DNA of 64,000 bases from Variovorax boronicumulans (GTDB lineage Bacteria > Pseudomonadota > Gammaproteobacteria > Burkholderiales > Burkholderiaceae_C): positions 204,199-268,198 of the forward strand of contig NZ_JAAAFX010000007.1 in NCBI RefSeq assembly GCF_019352895.1. Reading direction: 5' to 3'. A model generated the notes under the pieces. The model saw nothing but the letters and a program-made list of their open reading frames with translations, was not told where the DNA came from and ran no database searches. Each line of letters opens with the position of its first letter. The stretch's first letter is position 1. Shown here piece after piece: positions 8,060 through 16,428 of this stretch. Position numbers and translations under genes: made by a program.

Positions 8060-8983
8060 TCAGTGAAGGCTGGCGCCGGCCGCAACCGCTGCGGTCAGTT
8101 CCGCGGCGGTGGCTTCGGGGTCGTCGGCGGCGATCAGCGCGCGCACCATCGCGACCGAGCCCACGCCGGTGCCCAGCACGTCGGGCAGCCGCTCGGCATC
8201 GATGCCGCCGATGGCCACCAGCGACTGGCCGCGCAGCAGGCGCGCATAGGCGCCCAGCCGGGCCAGGCCCTGGGGTGCAGTGGCCATCTTCTTGAGCGTG
8301 GTCGGGAACACCGCGCCCATCGCGATGTAGCTGGGGCTCACGGCATCGGCGCGCACCATCTCGGCATAGCCGTGCGTGCTCACGCCCAGGCGCAGGCCCG
8401 CGCTGCGGATGCGTTGCAGGTGTTCGGGCGCGAGCGCATCCAGGTCTTCCTGGCCCAGGTGCACGCCATAGGCGCCGGCATCGATCGCGGCCTGCCAGTG
8501 GTCGTTGATGAACAGCAGCGCGTCGGTGTCCTGCACTGCGGCCACGGCGGCGCGGGTCTCGGCCGCGATGGCGGCCGCGTCGTCGGACTTGAAGCGCAGT
8601 TGCACGGTGGGCACGCCCGCGCGCGCCATGCGGCCGACCCACGCGGCGTCGGGCAGCACGGCGTAGAGACCGAGCCGCTCGGGGCAGGGGGCGAAGGCAT
8701 CGGCGCGCCGTGCGGGCGGCAGGGGCGACATGCCGAAGTCTTCGGGCGCTTCGGGCCAGGCCTGGTCGTCGAAGTGTCCGGTGCGCACGGTCTGGGCCTG
8801 CCAGGCGCGGGCCAGGCATTCGGCATCGACCTCGATGAAGCCGAGCCTGAGGCAGTTCTGCCTGGCGGTGCGGTAGGCGTGTTCCGCGCCATGGACATCG
8901 GCGGGGGTGTCAAACGCGGCATTGCCGAGGCGTTCGCTGCAGGTCGCGACGGTGGCTGGGGCAGGGGTGTCGTCGTGGTTCAT
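8060..8983 (-). CDS. thiE: Thiamin-phosphate synthase with N-terminal extension
   Basis: A 307-residue ThiE that would join HMP-diphosphate and thiazole phosphate to thiamin phosphate in the cytoplasm. The TIM-barrel enzyme occupies about residues 105-300: [32 protein letters not shown], the PTTLKK loop and VAIGGID. About 100 residues precede the catalytic domain, longer than ordinary ThiE (near 210 residues in total). The extension carries one Cys cluster region ([24 protein letters not shown]) and has no fold I can name. It starts 5 bases after thiG ends. Confidence 0.92.
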   Translation of the reverse strand: MNHDDTPAPATVATCSERLGNAAFDTPADVHGAEHAYRTARQNCLRLGFIEVDAECLARAWQAQTVRTGHFDDQAWPEAPEDFGMSPLPPARRADAFAPCPERLGLYAVLPDAAWVGRMARAGVPTVQLRFKSDDAAAIAAETRAAVAAVQDTDALLFINDHWQAAIDAGAYGVHLGQEDLDALAPEHLQRIRSAGLRLGVSTHGYAEMVRADAVSPSYIAMGAVFPTTLKKMATAPQGLARLGAYARLLRGQSLVAIGGIDAERLPDVLGTGVGSVAMVRALIAADDPEATAAELTAAVAAGASLH

Positions 8984-8987
8984 GTGT

Positions 8988-9806
8988 TCATTGCGCCTCG
9001 TGGTGCCAGAAGGGCGTGCCGAGAACCGGCGTGCTGGGTTGGGCCGCGTTCTGCGCGGCCATGGCACCGGCCCGGTGCGCCGCGCGGCCGGCCTGCACGG
9101 CATCGGCAAAGGCACCGGCCATCGCGACCGGGTCTTGCGCGAGTGCCACCGCGGTGTTGAGCAGCACGCCGTCGTAGCCCCACTCCATCACCTGGCAGGC
9201 ATGCGAGGGCAGGCCCAGGCCGGCATCGACCAGCAGGGGCACGTCGAGCCGCTCGCGCAGCAGCTGCAGCGCATAGGGGTTGACGGGCCCGCGGCCGGTG
9301 CCGATGGGTGCGGCCCAGGGCATCACGGCCTGGCAGCCCACGTCGACCAGCCGCTGGCACAGCACCAGGTCCTCGGTGCAGTAGGGCAGCACCTGGAAGC
9401 CGTCGCGGATCAGGTAGGAGGCCGCTTCGACCAGGTTCAGCGTGTCGGGCTGCAGCGTGTAGTCGTCGCCGATCAGCTCGAGCTTGATCCAGGGCGTGTC
9501 GAACAGCTCGCGCGCCATCTGCGCGGTGGCGATGACCTCCTGCACGCCGTGGCAGCCGGCGGTGTTGGGCAGCACCGGCACGCCGAGCCGCCGCAGCAGG
9601 GCCCAGAAGCCGTGGTCGTCGGTGGCGCCGGGTGCCTGCGCCGCGGTCTGCCGGCGCAGCGAGGCGGTGAGCATCGCGGGCCGCGCGCGCGCGACCGCGG
9701 CTGCGAGCACGTCGGGCGAGGGATAGCGCGCCGTGCCCAGCAGCAGGCGGCTGTGGAAGGTCTGGCCGTACAGGACCAGGGGATCGTCGGATATCGAGGG
9801 GCTCAT
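8988..9806 (-). CDS. thiG: Thiazole synthase
   Basis: A 272-residue ThiG, which forms the thiazole phosphate ring from deoxyxylulose phosphate, dehydroglycine and the ThiS thiocarboxylate. Visible landmarks: [29 protein letters not shown] with the Schiff-base Lys, VLPYC(T)[26 protein letters not shown] and [11 protein letters not shown]. It begins 4 bases after the thiS stop and is followed 4 bases later by thiE, so it lies within one transcript. Confidence 0.95.
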   Translation of the reverse strand: MSPSISDDPLVLYGQTFHSRLLLGTARYPSPDVLAAAVARARPAMLTASLRRQTAAQAPGATDDHGFWALLRRLGVPVLPNTAGCHGVQEVIATAQMARELFDTPWIKLELIGDDYTLQPDTLNLVEAASYLIRDGFQVLPYCTEDLVLCQRLVDVGCQAVMPWAAPIGTGRGPVNPYALQLLRERLDVPLLVDAGLGLPSHACQVMEWGYDGVLLNTAVALAQDPVAMAGAFADAVQAGRAAHRAGAMAAQNAAQPSTPVLGTPFWHHEAQ

Positions 9807-9810
9807 GGCG

Positions 9811-10008
9811 TCAGCCTCCGGTGACAGGGCGGATGACCTCGATGCGGTCGTCGTCCTGGAGGGGGTGGGCGGCGTAGGCCGAACGTGGCACGAAGGCACG
9901 GTTGACCGCGACCGCGAAGGGCGGGACGGCGTTCATGGCGCGGAGCGCATCGGCCACCGTGGCCGGCGCGCTCAGCGCGTGCGGGATGTCGTTGATCAGG
10001 ACGTTCAT
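9811..10008 (-). CDS. thiS: Sulfur carrier protein ThiS
   Basis: A 65-residue beta-grasp protein starting [12 protein letters not shown] and ending RPVTGG; the terminal Gly-Gly is where ThiF-type enzymes adenylate and sulfurate the carrier before sulfur is passed to ThiG. No ThiF/MoeB-type activator is in the window. Its ATG overlaps the thiO stop by ATGA, so the two are translationally coupled. Confidence 0.94.
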   Translation of the reverse strand: MNVLINDIPHALSAPATVADALRAMNAVPPFAVAVNRAFVPRSAYAAHPLQDDDRIEVIRPVTGG

Positions 10009-11096
10009 GCGGGGGTCTCCGTCGTCGTGAGGCCAAGGCGTTCCGCCAGCGCGGAACGGCCGTCGGCCAGCCATTCCATCGCCATGTCGAGTATCGCCGG
10101 GGCAAGCATGAAACCGTGCCTGTAGAGACCGTTGATCTGTAGCACGCGCGACGTGGGGTGGCGAAAGGCGGGCAGGTTGTCGGGCAGCGTCGGGCGGCAC
10201 TGGGTGGCGATCTCGAGAATGCGGGCTTCGCCGAAACCGCTGTGCACCGCATAGGCCGCGCTCAGCAGTTCGAGCGTGGAGCGCACGCTGGCGGGCGACA
10301 TGTCGCTCGATTCGATCTCGGTCGCACCGATCACGAACACGCCCCCGGGCTTGGGCGCGATGTACAGCGGATAGCGCGGGTGCACCAGCCGGGTCGGCCG
10401 TGTCAGGCCCACCTCGGGCGCATGCACGCGGATCACCTCGCCGCGCACGCCGCGCAGCGCGGGCCATTGCGGGCGGGCGCCCAGGCCGCGGCAATCGATC
10501 ACGCGCTCGTGCGCGCCCGGTGTGAAGTCGCCGGGTGCCCTGGGGGCATGCCAGTGCAGTTGCACGTTCGGCAGCGCCTCGAGTTCGACTCGCAGCGCGG
10601 TCAGCAGTGCGCGGTTGTCGAGCTGGCCTTCTTCCGGCAGGAACAGGCCCTGCGCGAAGCGCGTGCCGAGCGCGGGCTCGAGCGCGGCGATGCCGGCCGC
10701 GTCGACGCGCTGCATGGCCGGCAGCTCCGGCACTTGCGCCCCGGTGCGCTCGAGCACCCGTGCGAGGCGCGTGGCCTCGGCCGCGTCCTGCCGGTGCCAC
10801 AGCACCAGCGTGCCTTCGCGCTGGAAGAAGACCGGCGTGGCCAGCGAGGCCAGCAGCGCCGGCCAACGGCCCAGTGCGTGGTGGCCCATGCGCACCACCG
10901 ACAGCGGCGCGATGGCCGACTCGGCCAGGGGCGCGAGCATGGCGGCCGCCACGCGCGCGGCGGCGCCATCGGCCTCCGGGCCGCCGGCGTCGAACAGTGC
11001 AACCTGGCAACCGGCGCGTGCCAGGGCGAGCGCCATCAGCCGGCCCATCAGGCCGGCGCCGAGGACGCTTGCGGCATCGAAAGGCAGTGTTTTCAT
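10005..11096 (-). CDS. thiO: Glycine oxidase (thiazole branch)
   Basis: A 363-residue FAD-dependent DadA-like oxidase. The dinucleotide-binding start is VLGAGLMGRLMALALARAG with the acidic residue in LFDAGG; later parts include RGEVIRVHAP, PRYPLYIAPKPGGVFVIGAT and NGLYRHGFMLAP, typical of ThiO. It would oxidise glycine to the imine used by ThiG, the aerobic alternative to ThiH. I start at 11096, where the Rossmann strand begins shortly after; an ATG at 11126 gives 10 more residues. It is first in the thiO-S-G-E run and lies back to back with thiD (47 bases apart). Confidence 0.93.
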   Translation of the reverse strand: MKTLPFDAASVLGAGLMGRLMALALARAGCQVALFDAGGPEADGAAARVAAAMLAPLAESAIAPLSVVRMGHHALGRWPALLASLATPVFFQREGTLVLWHRQDAAEATRLARVLERTGAQVPELPAMQRVDAAGIAALEPALGTRFAQGLFLPEEGQLDNRALLTALRVELEALPNVQLHWHAPRAPGDFTPGAHERVIDCRGLGARPQWPALRGVRGEVIRVHAPEVGLTRPTRLVHPRYPLYIAPKPGGVFVIGATEIESSDMSPASVRSTLELLSAAYAVHSGFGEARILEIATQCRPTLPDNLPAFRHPTSRVLQINGLYRHGFMLAPAILDMAMEWLADGRSALAERLGLTTTETPA

Positions 11097-11143
11097 CGGA
11101 TCGATTCGACGGTGCAGCGCCACCATCGCCCATAATTTTCAGC

Positions 11144-12016
11144 ATGACAAACCCACCGACTTCCGCGCCGCAGCCGACGTTGCGCTACGCCCGCGTGCTT
11201 TCCATCGCGGGCTCCGACAGCGGCGGCGGCGCCGGCATCCAGGCCGACCTCAAGACCTTTGCGGCGCTGGGCTGCTACGGCATGACCGCCATCACCGCGC
11301 TCACCGCGCAGAACACGCGGGGGGTGCGCGGCATCCACGGCGTGCCGCCGGCATTCCTCAAGGCGCAGATCCAGGCCGTGGTCGAGGACATCGGCGTCGA
11401 CGCGGTCAAGCTGGGCATGCTGCACGCGCCCGAAGTGGTCGAGGTGGTGGCCTGGGCCATCGACCACTACAAGCTGCCCAACGTGGTGCTCGACCCCGTG
11501 ATGATCGCCACCAGCGGCGACCGCCTGATCGCACCCGCCACCAGCGAGGTGCTGGTGCGCGAGCTGTTCCCGCGCGCGGTGGTCGTGACGCCCAACCTCG
11601 ACGAGGCCGCGTTGCTGATCGGCCATGCGATCGACGGCATCGGTGCGCTCGACGCCGCGAGCGACGAACTGCTGGCGCTCGGCGCGCGCGCCGTGCTGCT
11701 CAAGGGCGGCCACCTGCCGGGCGACGAGGTGGTCGACGTGCTGCTGCAGCAGGGCGGCGCACGCCATCGCTACGCCGCTGCGCGCATCGCCAGCCGCAAC
11801 CTGCACGGCACCGGCTGCACGCTGTCGTCGGCCATCGCCGCGCACCTGGCGCTGGGCCATGCGTTGCCCGAGGCCGTGGCGCGCTCGCGCGCCTACGTGC
11901 TCGGCGCCATGGCGGCCGGTGTCGACGTGGGGGTGGGCGAGGGGCATGGCCCGCTCAACCATGGCTTCGCACCAGTGCCGACCCATCGCTTTGCGCGGGC
12001 GACCGCGGCCGCGTGA
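11144..12016 (+). CDS. thiD: Hydroxymethylpyrimidine (phosphate) kinase
   Basis: A 290-residue ribokinase-like ThiD, which phosphorylates HMP and HMP-phosphate for ThiE. Seen: SIAGSDSGGGAGIQADLKTF, GMTAITALTAQNT, DAVKLGML, VVLDPVMIATSGD, TPNLDEAALL, VLLKGGH and the anion-hole motif NLHGTGCTLSSAIAAHLA. It runs opposite to all other thi genes here, lying between cytX and thiO. Its last 62 bases overlap the cytX 3' end. A CATAAT hexamer at 11131-11136 may be its -10 box, giving a very short leader. Confidence 0.95.
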   Translation: MTNPPTSAPQPTLRYARVLSIAGSDSGGGAGIQADLKTFAALGCYGMTAITALTAQNTRGVRGIHGVPPAFLKAQIQAVVEDIGVDAVKLGMLHAPEVVEVVAWAIDHYKLPNVVLDPVMIATSGDRLIAPATSEVLVRELFPRAVVVTPNLDEAALLIGHAIDGIGALDAASDELLALGARAVLLKGGHLPGDEVVDVLLQQGGARHRYAAARIASRNLHGTGCTLSSAIAAHLALGHALPEAVARSRAYVLGAMAAGVDVGVGEGHGPLNHGFAPVPTHRFARATAAA

Positions 12017-13310
12017 GCCAGGCCAGCACGAAGCTCAACGCCAGCGTGGGCAGCGCCGAACCCCACTGCGGCGCCCAGGCCGCGCAGCCGTGGTACAGCG
12101 CGATGCCCGCGAGCCACAGCCCGGCCGCGACCGGGTCGATGCGGCGCGTGGTGGCGATCGATGCACCCGTGCCCAGCCGGCCCAGGATCACGCCGTAGAG
12201 CGGCACGAAGACCGAGCTCAGCATCAGCAGGAAGGGCTCGAGCGTGTGCATCGGCAGCACCAGCGCAAAGGCGATGCACACGGCCGCCAGCACCAGGCCC
12301 CAGCGCCGCACGCTCCAGCGCGGGCGCAGGCTGTGCGCCGACACCGAGCCCGAGTAGACGTCGCCATAGGCGTTGTCCAGTTCGTCGATCAGGATCAGGC
12401 CGAGCGCGAGCAGGCCGCCCTGGGCGAGCAGCAGCGCGGTCACGAGGTTGGTGCCCGGCTCGGCCACGCTGACCACCATCACGCCCAGCGCATAGCACCA
12501 GACGTTGGCGATGCCGTAGCCCAGCCAGGTGCCGCCGAAGGCGCCGCCCAGGCCGCGGCCCGCGCGCCGGCCGTGCCGTGCGTAGTCGGCCACCAGCGGC
12601 AGCCACGACACCGGCATCGCGATCACCAGGTCGAGCGCGCCGAACATGCCCATGCTGCCGTTGCCGGGGCGCGACCAGAAGGCGTCGAAGCCCCTGGCAT
12701 GGAGCTGCGACGCGAACTGCCAGGTCAGCCACAGCAGCGAGAGCACCACCAGCGGCAGGCCGAAGCGGCTCACGAAGCGGCGCACCAGCGTCACCATCGA
12801 ACCGGCCAGCAGGGCCAGCAGCACGCCGCCCCAGAGCAGCGTGGTCAGCGCCGTGCCGAGCAGGCCGCCGGCATCGAGGCCGAAGGCGCGCTGCGCGAGT
12901 GCCTGCGTGCCTTCGCGCATCACCACGAGTTCAAAGGTGGTCCAGCCGATCAGCTGCACGATGTTGAGCAGCACCGGCAGCCGCGCGAAAGCGCTGCCGT
13001 AGGTCGCGTGCATCAGCCCTGCGCTCGCGAGGCCGCTCTCGCAGCCCAGCCGCGCGGTCCAGGCGAGCAGCGCCGCGCCGAGGCACGAGCCCACGAGGAT
13101 CGCGACCGTTGCGTCGCGCGTGCCCACGGCCGGCACCAGGTAGGCGCCGATCTGCATTACCAGCAGGCCCACGCCCAGGCTGAACCACAGCGCCGCATTG
13201 TCGTGCCAGCCGAAAACGCGGCTGGACAGGGGCAGGGGCGTGAGCGCCTCGTTGCCGCCAGGCACGGCGCGCCGCGGGGCGGAAGAGGTCGTCGTCGAAG
13301 TCGTTGCCAT
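11955..13310 (-). CDS. cytX: NCS1-family permease CytX, putative HMP transporter
   Basis: A 451-residue inner-membrane protein with about 12 hydrophobic segments, resembling cytosine/purine permeases (FGWHDNAALWFSLGVGLLVM, VGTRDATVAILVGS, YGSAFARLP, GMFGALDLVIAMPVSWLPL, LIDELDNAYGDVYSGS). CytX proteins under TPP riboswitches are predicted to import the pyrimidine moiety of thiamin (HMP). A clear TPP riboswitch lies about 105 bases upstream. Its 3' end overlaps thiD on the other strand, so a read-through transcript would be antisense to thiD before reaching thiO. Confidence 0.9.
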   Translation of the reverse strand: MATTSTTTSSAPRRAVPGGNEALTPLPLSSRVFGWHDNAALWFSLGVGLLVMQIGAYLVPAVGTRDATVAILVGSCLGAALLAWTARLGCESGLASAGLMHATYGSAFARLPVLLNIVQLIGWTTFELVVMREGTQALAQRAFGLDAGGLLGTALTTLLWGGVLLALLAGSMVTLVRRFVSRFGLPLVVLSLLWLTWQFASQLHARGFDAFWSRPGNGSMGMFGALDLVIAMPVSWLPLVADYARHGRRAGRGLGGAFGGTWLGYGIANVWCYALGVMVVSVAEPGTNLVTALLLAQGGLLALGLILIDELDNAYGDVYSGSVSAHSLRPRWSVRRWGLVLAAVCIAFALVLPMHTLEPFLLMLSSVFVPLYGVILGRLGTGASIATTRRIDPVAAGLWLAGIALYHGCAAWAPQWGSALPTLALSFVLAWLTRPRSPAQSDGSALVRSHG

Positions 13311-13414
13311 TCATTTGCTCCAGTGCAAATTCTTTGGCAGGTGGGCGTGGCCCGAATGCGCATGGCACGCACCTGGACTCGAAGGAGCGGGCGTGACGAC
13401 GTGACGGTTTTCGG

Positions 13415-13500
13415 ACCGGCTTCCCTGCGCGAGGATTACCTCAATCAGGTTCAAAGGGACTTTCTCAGTCGTGTCGGCAAGCCGACGCAACACCCCTAGC
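13415..13500 (-). promoter_or_regulatory. TPP riboswitch (THI element)
   Basis: On the reverse strand the order is GGGGTG (13496-13491 side), CTGAGA (13468-13463), CCTTTGAACCTGAT (ACCTGAT at 13450-13444), a GGTAATCCT segment and GCGCAGGGAA (13430-13421). These are the conserved boxes of the thiamin-pyrophosphate aptamer in correct order and spacing. It precedes cytX at 13310, leaving about 100 bases for an expression platform. Confidence 0.95.
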
Positions 13501-13668
13501 GAGCCGCCATTCTAGGCGTTGTTCCACGGGCGCCGCGGCTCCGGTTGCGTACGGAAGAACCCGGCCCAAGGCAGTCCTTGAGCGGCTCGGCTGCACAAGC
13601 GCGATGGGTTGGCGCGGACCTCGGCATCGGTCGTCCTGCTGCCGCCGAAGCACGGCCACCCGAACAGG

Positions 13669-14373
13669 CTAGAAGCGATGTCGTTGCGCGCTGAGGTACG
13701 CGTCGCGCGACGGCAAAAGGTGCGCGTCGCACAAGGCAACCAATGCCTCTCGATCCCCGGCACGCAGCGCTTCGATCATCTTCCAGTGATCCTGGCGGGC
13801 CTGTTCGCGGTAGTCGGCAGACACCAGCGACGCGAACCGAATGGGATGGGTCTGTCGGGCGTATTCGTCGATCGCCTTGCGCAGCGTTTCGCTGCTGCCC
13901 AGGCTGAACAACGCCTGGTGAAAGGCGAGGTTGACCCGGAACACGGTGCGGGCGTCGCCCGCGGCGACCGCCGCATCGTGTTGCCGCTGGATCGCGATCA
14001 GGCGGTCCAGCCGCTCGGGCGGCACGGGCATGACGACGCGCCGGGCCGCTTCGGTCTCGAGCAGGCCGCGAAGCTCGTACAGCTCCCGAACCTCCTGGGC
14101 GGTGAAGGACCGGACCACCGCGCCGACGTTCTTTCGACGCTCGATCAGGCCCATGCGATCCAGTGCCGCCAGGGCATCGCGCGTCACATGCCGCTTGACC
14201 TGGAAGCGCTCCATCAACTCGTCTTCGACCAGCCGCTCGCGCGGGTGAAGCCGGCCGAAAACCACATCCTCTTCCAGGGCCGCGATCATGGACGCCAAGG
14301 CATCGGCGGGGTTGATGGCGGCATCGAGGCCCTGGAAACTGGAGGAGGGGGACACGGTGGCTGGCAACGACAT
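13669..14373 (-). CDS. GntR-family regulator (FadR/FCD type)
   Basis: A 234-residue GntR regulator. The N-terminal winged helix has VFGRLHPRERLVEDELMERF and KRHVTRDALAALDRMGLIERR. The C-terminal all-helical FCD domain shows LYELRGLLETEAARRV, NLAFHQALFSLG and a late Asp/His pair (LCDAHLLPSRDAY) typical of metal and carboxylate sensing. It lies about 80 bases downstream of the sugar-acid dehydratase on the same strand, so it likely senses a sugar acid or its keto product and controls the dehydratase and the divergent Bug gene. Confidence 0.9.
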   Translation of the reverse strand: MSLPATVSPSSSFQGLDAAINPADALASMIAALEEDVVFGRLHPRERLVEDELMERFQVKRHVTRDALAALDRMGLIERRKNVGAVVRSFTAQEVRELYELRGLLETEAARRVVMPVPPERLDRLIAIQRQHDAAVAAGDARTVFRVNLAFHQALFSLGSSETLRKAIDEYARQTHPIRFASLVSADYREQARQDHWKMIEALRAGDREALVALCDAHLLPSRDAYLSAQRHRF

Positions 14374-14451
14374 GGGTTGGGAGGCGGTAGGGCAAACGCC
14401 CGACGCTCGATCAAACAGGAGGGGCGCCTGCCATTGTTGCCGATCCGTCCC

Positions 14452-16245
14452 TCAGCCAGGCTCCGATCCGGAGCGCGGCACCTTGCCATGCATCTGCGCG
14501 GCCCGCAGGAAATCGAAGTCCACGCCCTGGTCGGCTTGCGTCACGGTCGTGAGGAAGAGCTTGCGGTAGCCGCGGTCCGCGGTGGGAACGACGACCGGCG
14601 TTTCCACGGCGCGCTGGGCCAGGTCCGCGTCCGACACATGCAGCGTCAGTTCCCGTCGAGCCACCGACAGCGTGATGCGATCACCGTTGCGGACATAGGC
14701 CAGCGGGCCGCCGACGGCCGACTCCGGCGTCACATGGAGCACGATCGTGCCGAAGGCGGTGCCGCTCATGCGGCCGTCGGAGATCCGGACGATGTCCTTG
14801 ACGCCCGCGCGAGCGAGCTTGAGCGGAATCGGGATGTAGCCCGCTTCCGGCATGCCGGGCGCCCCCTTGGGACCGATGTTCTTGAGCACCAGGATGTCGT
14901 CGGCCGTCACATCCAGGTCATCGCTGTCGATGCGATTGGCGAGGTCCTGCGCGTTCTCGAACACCACCGCGCGGCCTTCGTGCTCCATCAGCTTGGGATG
15001 GGCGGCGGACTGCTTGATGATGGCGCCGCCCGGTGCCAGGTTGCCTTGCAGGACGGCAATGCCGCCCTGCGGATAGATGGGGTTGTCCCGCGTGCGCACC
15101 ACGGTCTGCGCGAAGCCGGGGCCGGCGGCGTCGATCTCCTCGCCGAGCGTCCGGCCTGTCACTGTCAACGCGTCGAGGTTGAGCAGGGGCTTGAGCTCAC
15201 GGAACAGCGTCGCCATCCCGCCTGCATGGTGGAAGTCCTCCATGTAGTGATCGCCCGAGGGCTTCAGGTCCAGCAGCACGGGCGTGTCCCGGCCCATGTG
15301 GTCCAGCGCCTTGAGGTCGATGTCCAGGCCCATGCGACCTGCGATGGCCGCCAGGTGGACGATGCCATTGGTCGAGCCCCCGATGGCCAGGAGCACGCGC
15401 ATGGCGTTCTCGAAGGCGGCGGGCGTGAGGATCTTGTCGATGGTCAGCCGCTCGCGCGCGATGCGGACGGCCTCGGTGCCGGTCCGCTCCGCCACACGGA
15501 TGCGGTCGGCCGTCACAGCGGGCGGCGAAGCGCCGCCGGGCACGGTCATGCCGAGCGCTTCCGCAATGCAGGCCATGGTGCTGGCCGTGCCCATGACCGA
15601 GCAGGTGCCCACGCTGGCCACCAGCTGGTTGTTCACATCCGCAATCTCTTCCGCGTCGATTTCTTCGGCGCGGAACTTGCCCCAGTAGCGCCGGCAATCC
15701 GTGCACGCGCCCACTCGCTGGCTGCGGTGCGAACCGGTGAGCATCGAGCCGGTGATCAACTGGATGGCAGGCAAGCCGGCGGATGCCGCACCCATCAGCT
15801 GGGCCGGCACGGTCTTGTCGCAGCCTCCGATGAGCACCACGGAATCCATCGGCTGCGCCCGGATCATTTCCTCCGTGTCCATCGACATCAGGTTGCGCAG
15901 ATACATGCTGGTGGGCGCTGAAAAGCTCTCGTGGATCGAGATGGTCGGGAAGTCCATCGGCAGGCCGCCAGCCAGCATGACCCCGCGCTTGACCGCCTCG
16001 ATCAGCTGCGGTGCGTTGCCGTGGCAGGGGTTGTAGGCACTGCCGGTGTTGACGATGCCGACCACCGGTCGATCCAGCGCCGAGTCGGTGTAGCCCGCGC
16101 CCTTGATGAAGGCCTTGCGCAAGAAGAGGGAGAAGCCACGGTCGCCGTAGTTCGTCAGGCCTTTGGAGATCCCCTGGGCGGCATCCGCGGGGGCAATGTC
16201 GTGGCTGGCAGCGGCGTCGGCTGCAGGCTTGTGGGCGTCGGTCAT
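14452..16245 (-). CDS. IlvD/Edd-family dehydratase, probably for a sugar acid
   Basis: A 597-residue Fe-S dehydratase. The three cluster-ligand cysteines are in YNPCHGNAP, GGCDKTVPAQ and GTCSVMGTAST, and the active-site region GRMSGTAFGTIVLH is intact. Members with YNPCHGN and CTDCRRYW segments more often dehydrate sugar acids (arabonate, xylonate, galactonate types) than the valine-pathway dihydroxy acids, and the genetic context (GntR/FCD regulator, Bug binding protein) agrees. It would give a 2-keto-3-deoxy sugar acid in the cytoplasm. The exact substrate is not readable from sequence. Confidence 0.88.
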   Translation of the reverse strand: MTDAHKPAADAAASHDIAPADAAQGISKGLTNYGDRGFSLFLRKAFIKGAGYTDSALDRPVVGIVNTGSAYNPCHGNAPQLIEAVKRGVMLAGGLPMDFPTISIHESFSAPTSMYLRNLMSMDTEEMIRAQPMDSVVLIGGCDKTVPAQLMGAASAGLPAIQLITGSMLTGSHRSQRVGACTDCRRYWGKFRAEEIDAEEIADVNNQLVASVGTCSVMGTASTMACIAEALGMTVPGGASPPAVTADRIRVAERTGTEAVRIARERLTIDKILTPAAFENAMRVLLAIGGSTNGIVHLAAIAGRMGLDIDLKALDHMGRDTPVLLDLKPSGDHYMEDFHHAGGMATLFRELKPLLNLDALTVTGRTLGEEIDAAGPGFAQTVVRTRDNPIYPQGGIAVLQGNLAPGGAIIKQSAAHPKLMEHEGRAVVFENAQDLANRIDSDDLDVTADDILVLKNIGPKGAPGMPEAGYIPIPLKLARAGVKDIVRISDGRMSGTAFGTIVLHVTPESAVGGPLAYVRNGDRITLSVARRELTLHVSDADLAQRAVETPVVVPTADRGYRKLFLTTVTQADQGVDFDFLRAAQMHGKVPRSGSEPG

Positions 16246-16331
16246 GTGTGCGCTTGGAGAGGGAGGTTGTGAACGCGTTCGTGCGGGGAGCGCTGCAGGT
16301 TAAGAGCACGCGCTCGAATCCTGAACAGGGT

Positions 16332-16364
16332 TATTGCCTAGATTATCAATAATTATATTGCCTA
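16332..16364. promoter_or_regulatory. AT-rich operator candidate between dehydratase and Bug genes
   Basis: The 183-base divergent gap contains an AT-rich island unlike its surroundings. The 9-mer TATTGCCTA occurs twice in direct orientation (16332-16340 and 16356-16364, 24 bases apart), flanking an inverted repeat ATTAT-CA-ATAAT (16342-16353). This is a plausible binding site for the nearby GntR/FCD protein. The assignment is inference from position and symmetry only. Confidence 0.45.
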
Positions 16365-16428
16365 TAGTCGCGCCCAGTCTGGCCTTCGCCAGACCCCGTT
16401 TTTTTCCATCCCAGAACCGAAGGCTTCC

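Noticed and set aside
5932..8295. Very long open frame on the plus strand opposite the TonB receptor and thiE
   Set aside because: It is Arg/Ala/Gly-rich with no domain pattern and mirrors the codon bias of the real genes on the other strand; such antisense frames are common in DNA this GC-rich.
14452..16245. Assignment as ilvD (valine-isoleucine pathway)
   Set aside because: The YNPCHGN and CTDCRRYW segments and the GntR/Bug context favour a sugar-acid dehydratase; a true ilvD would not be expected in this setting.
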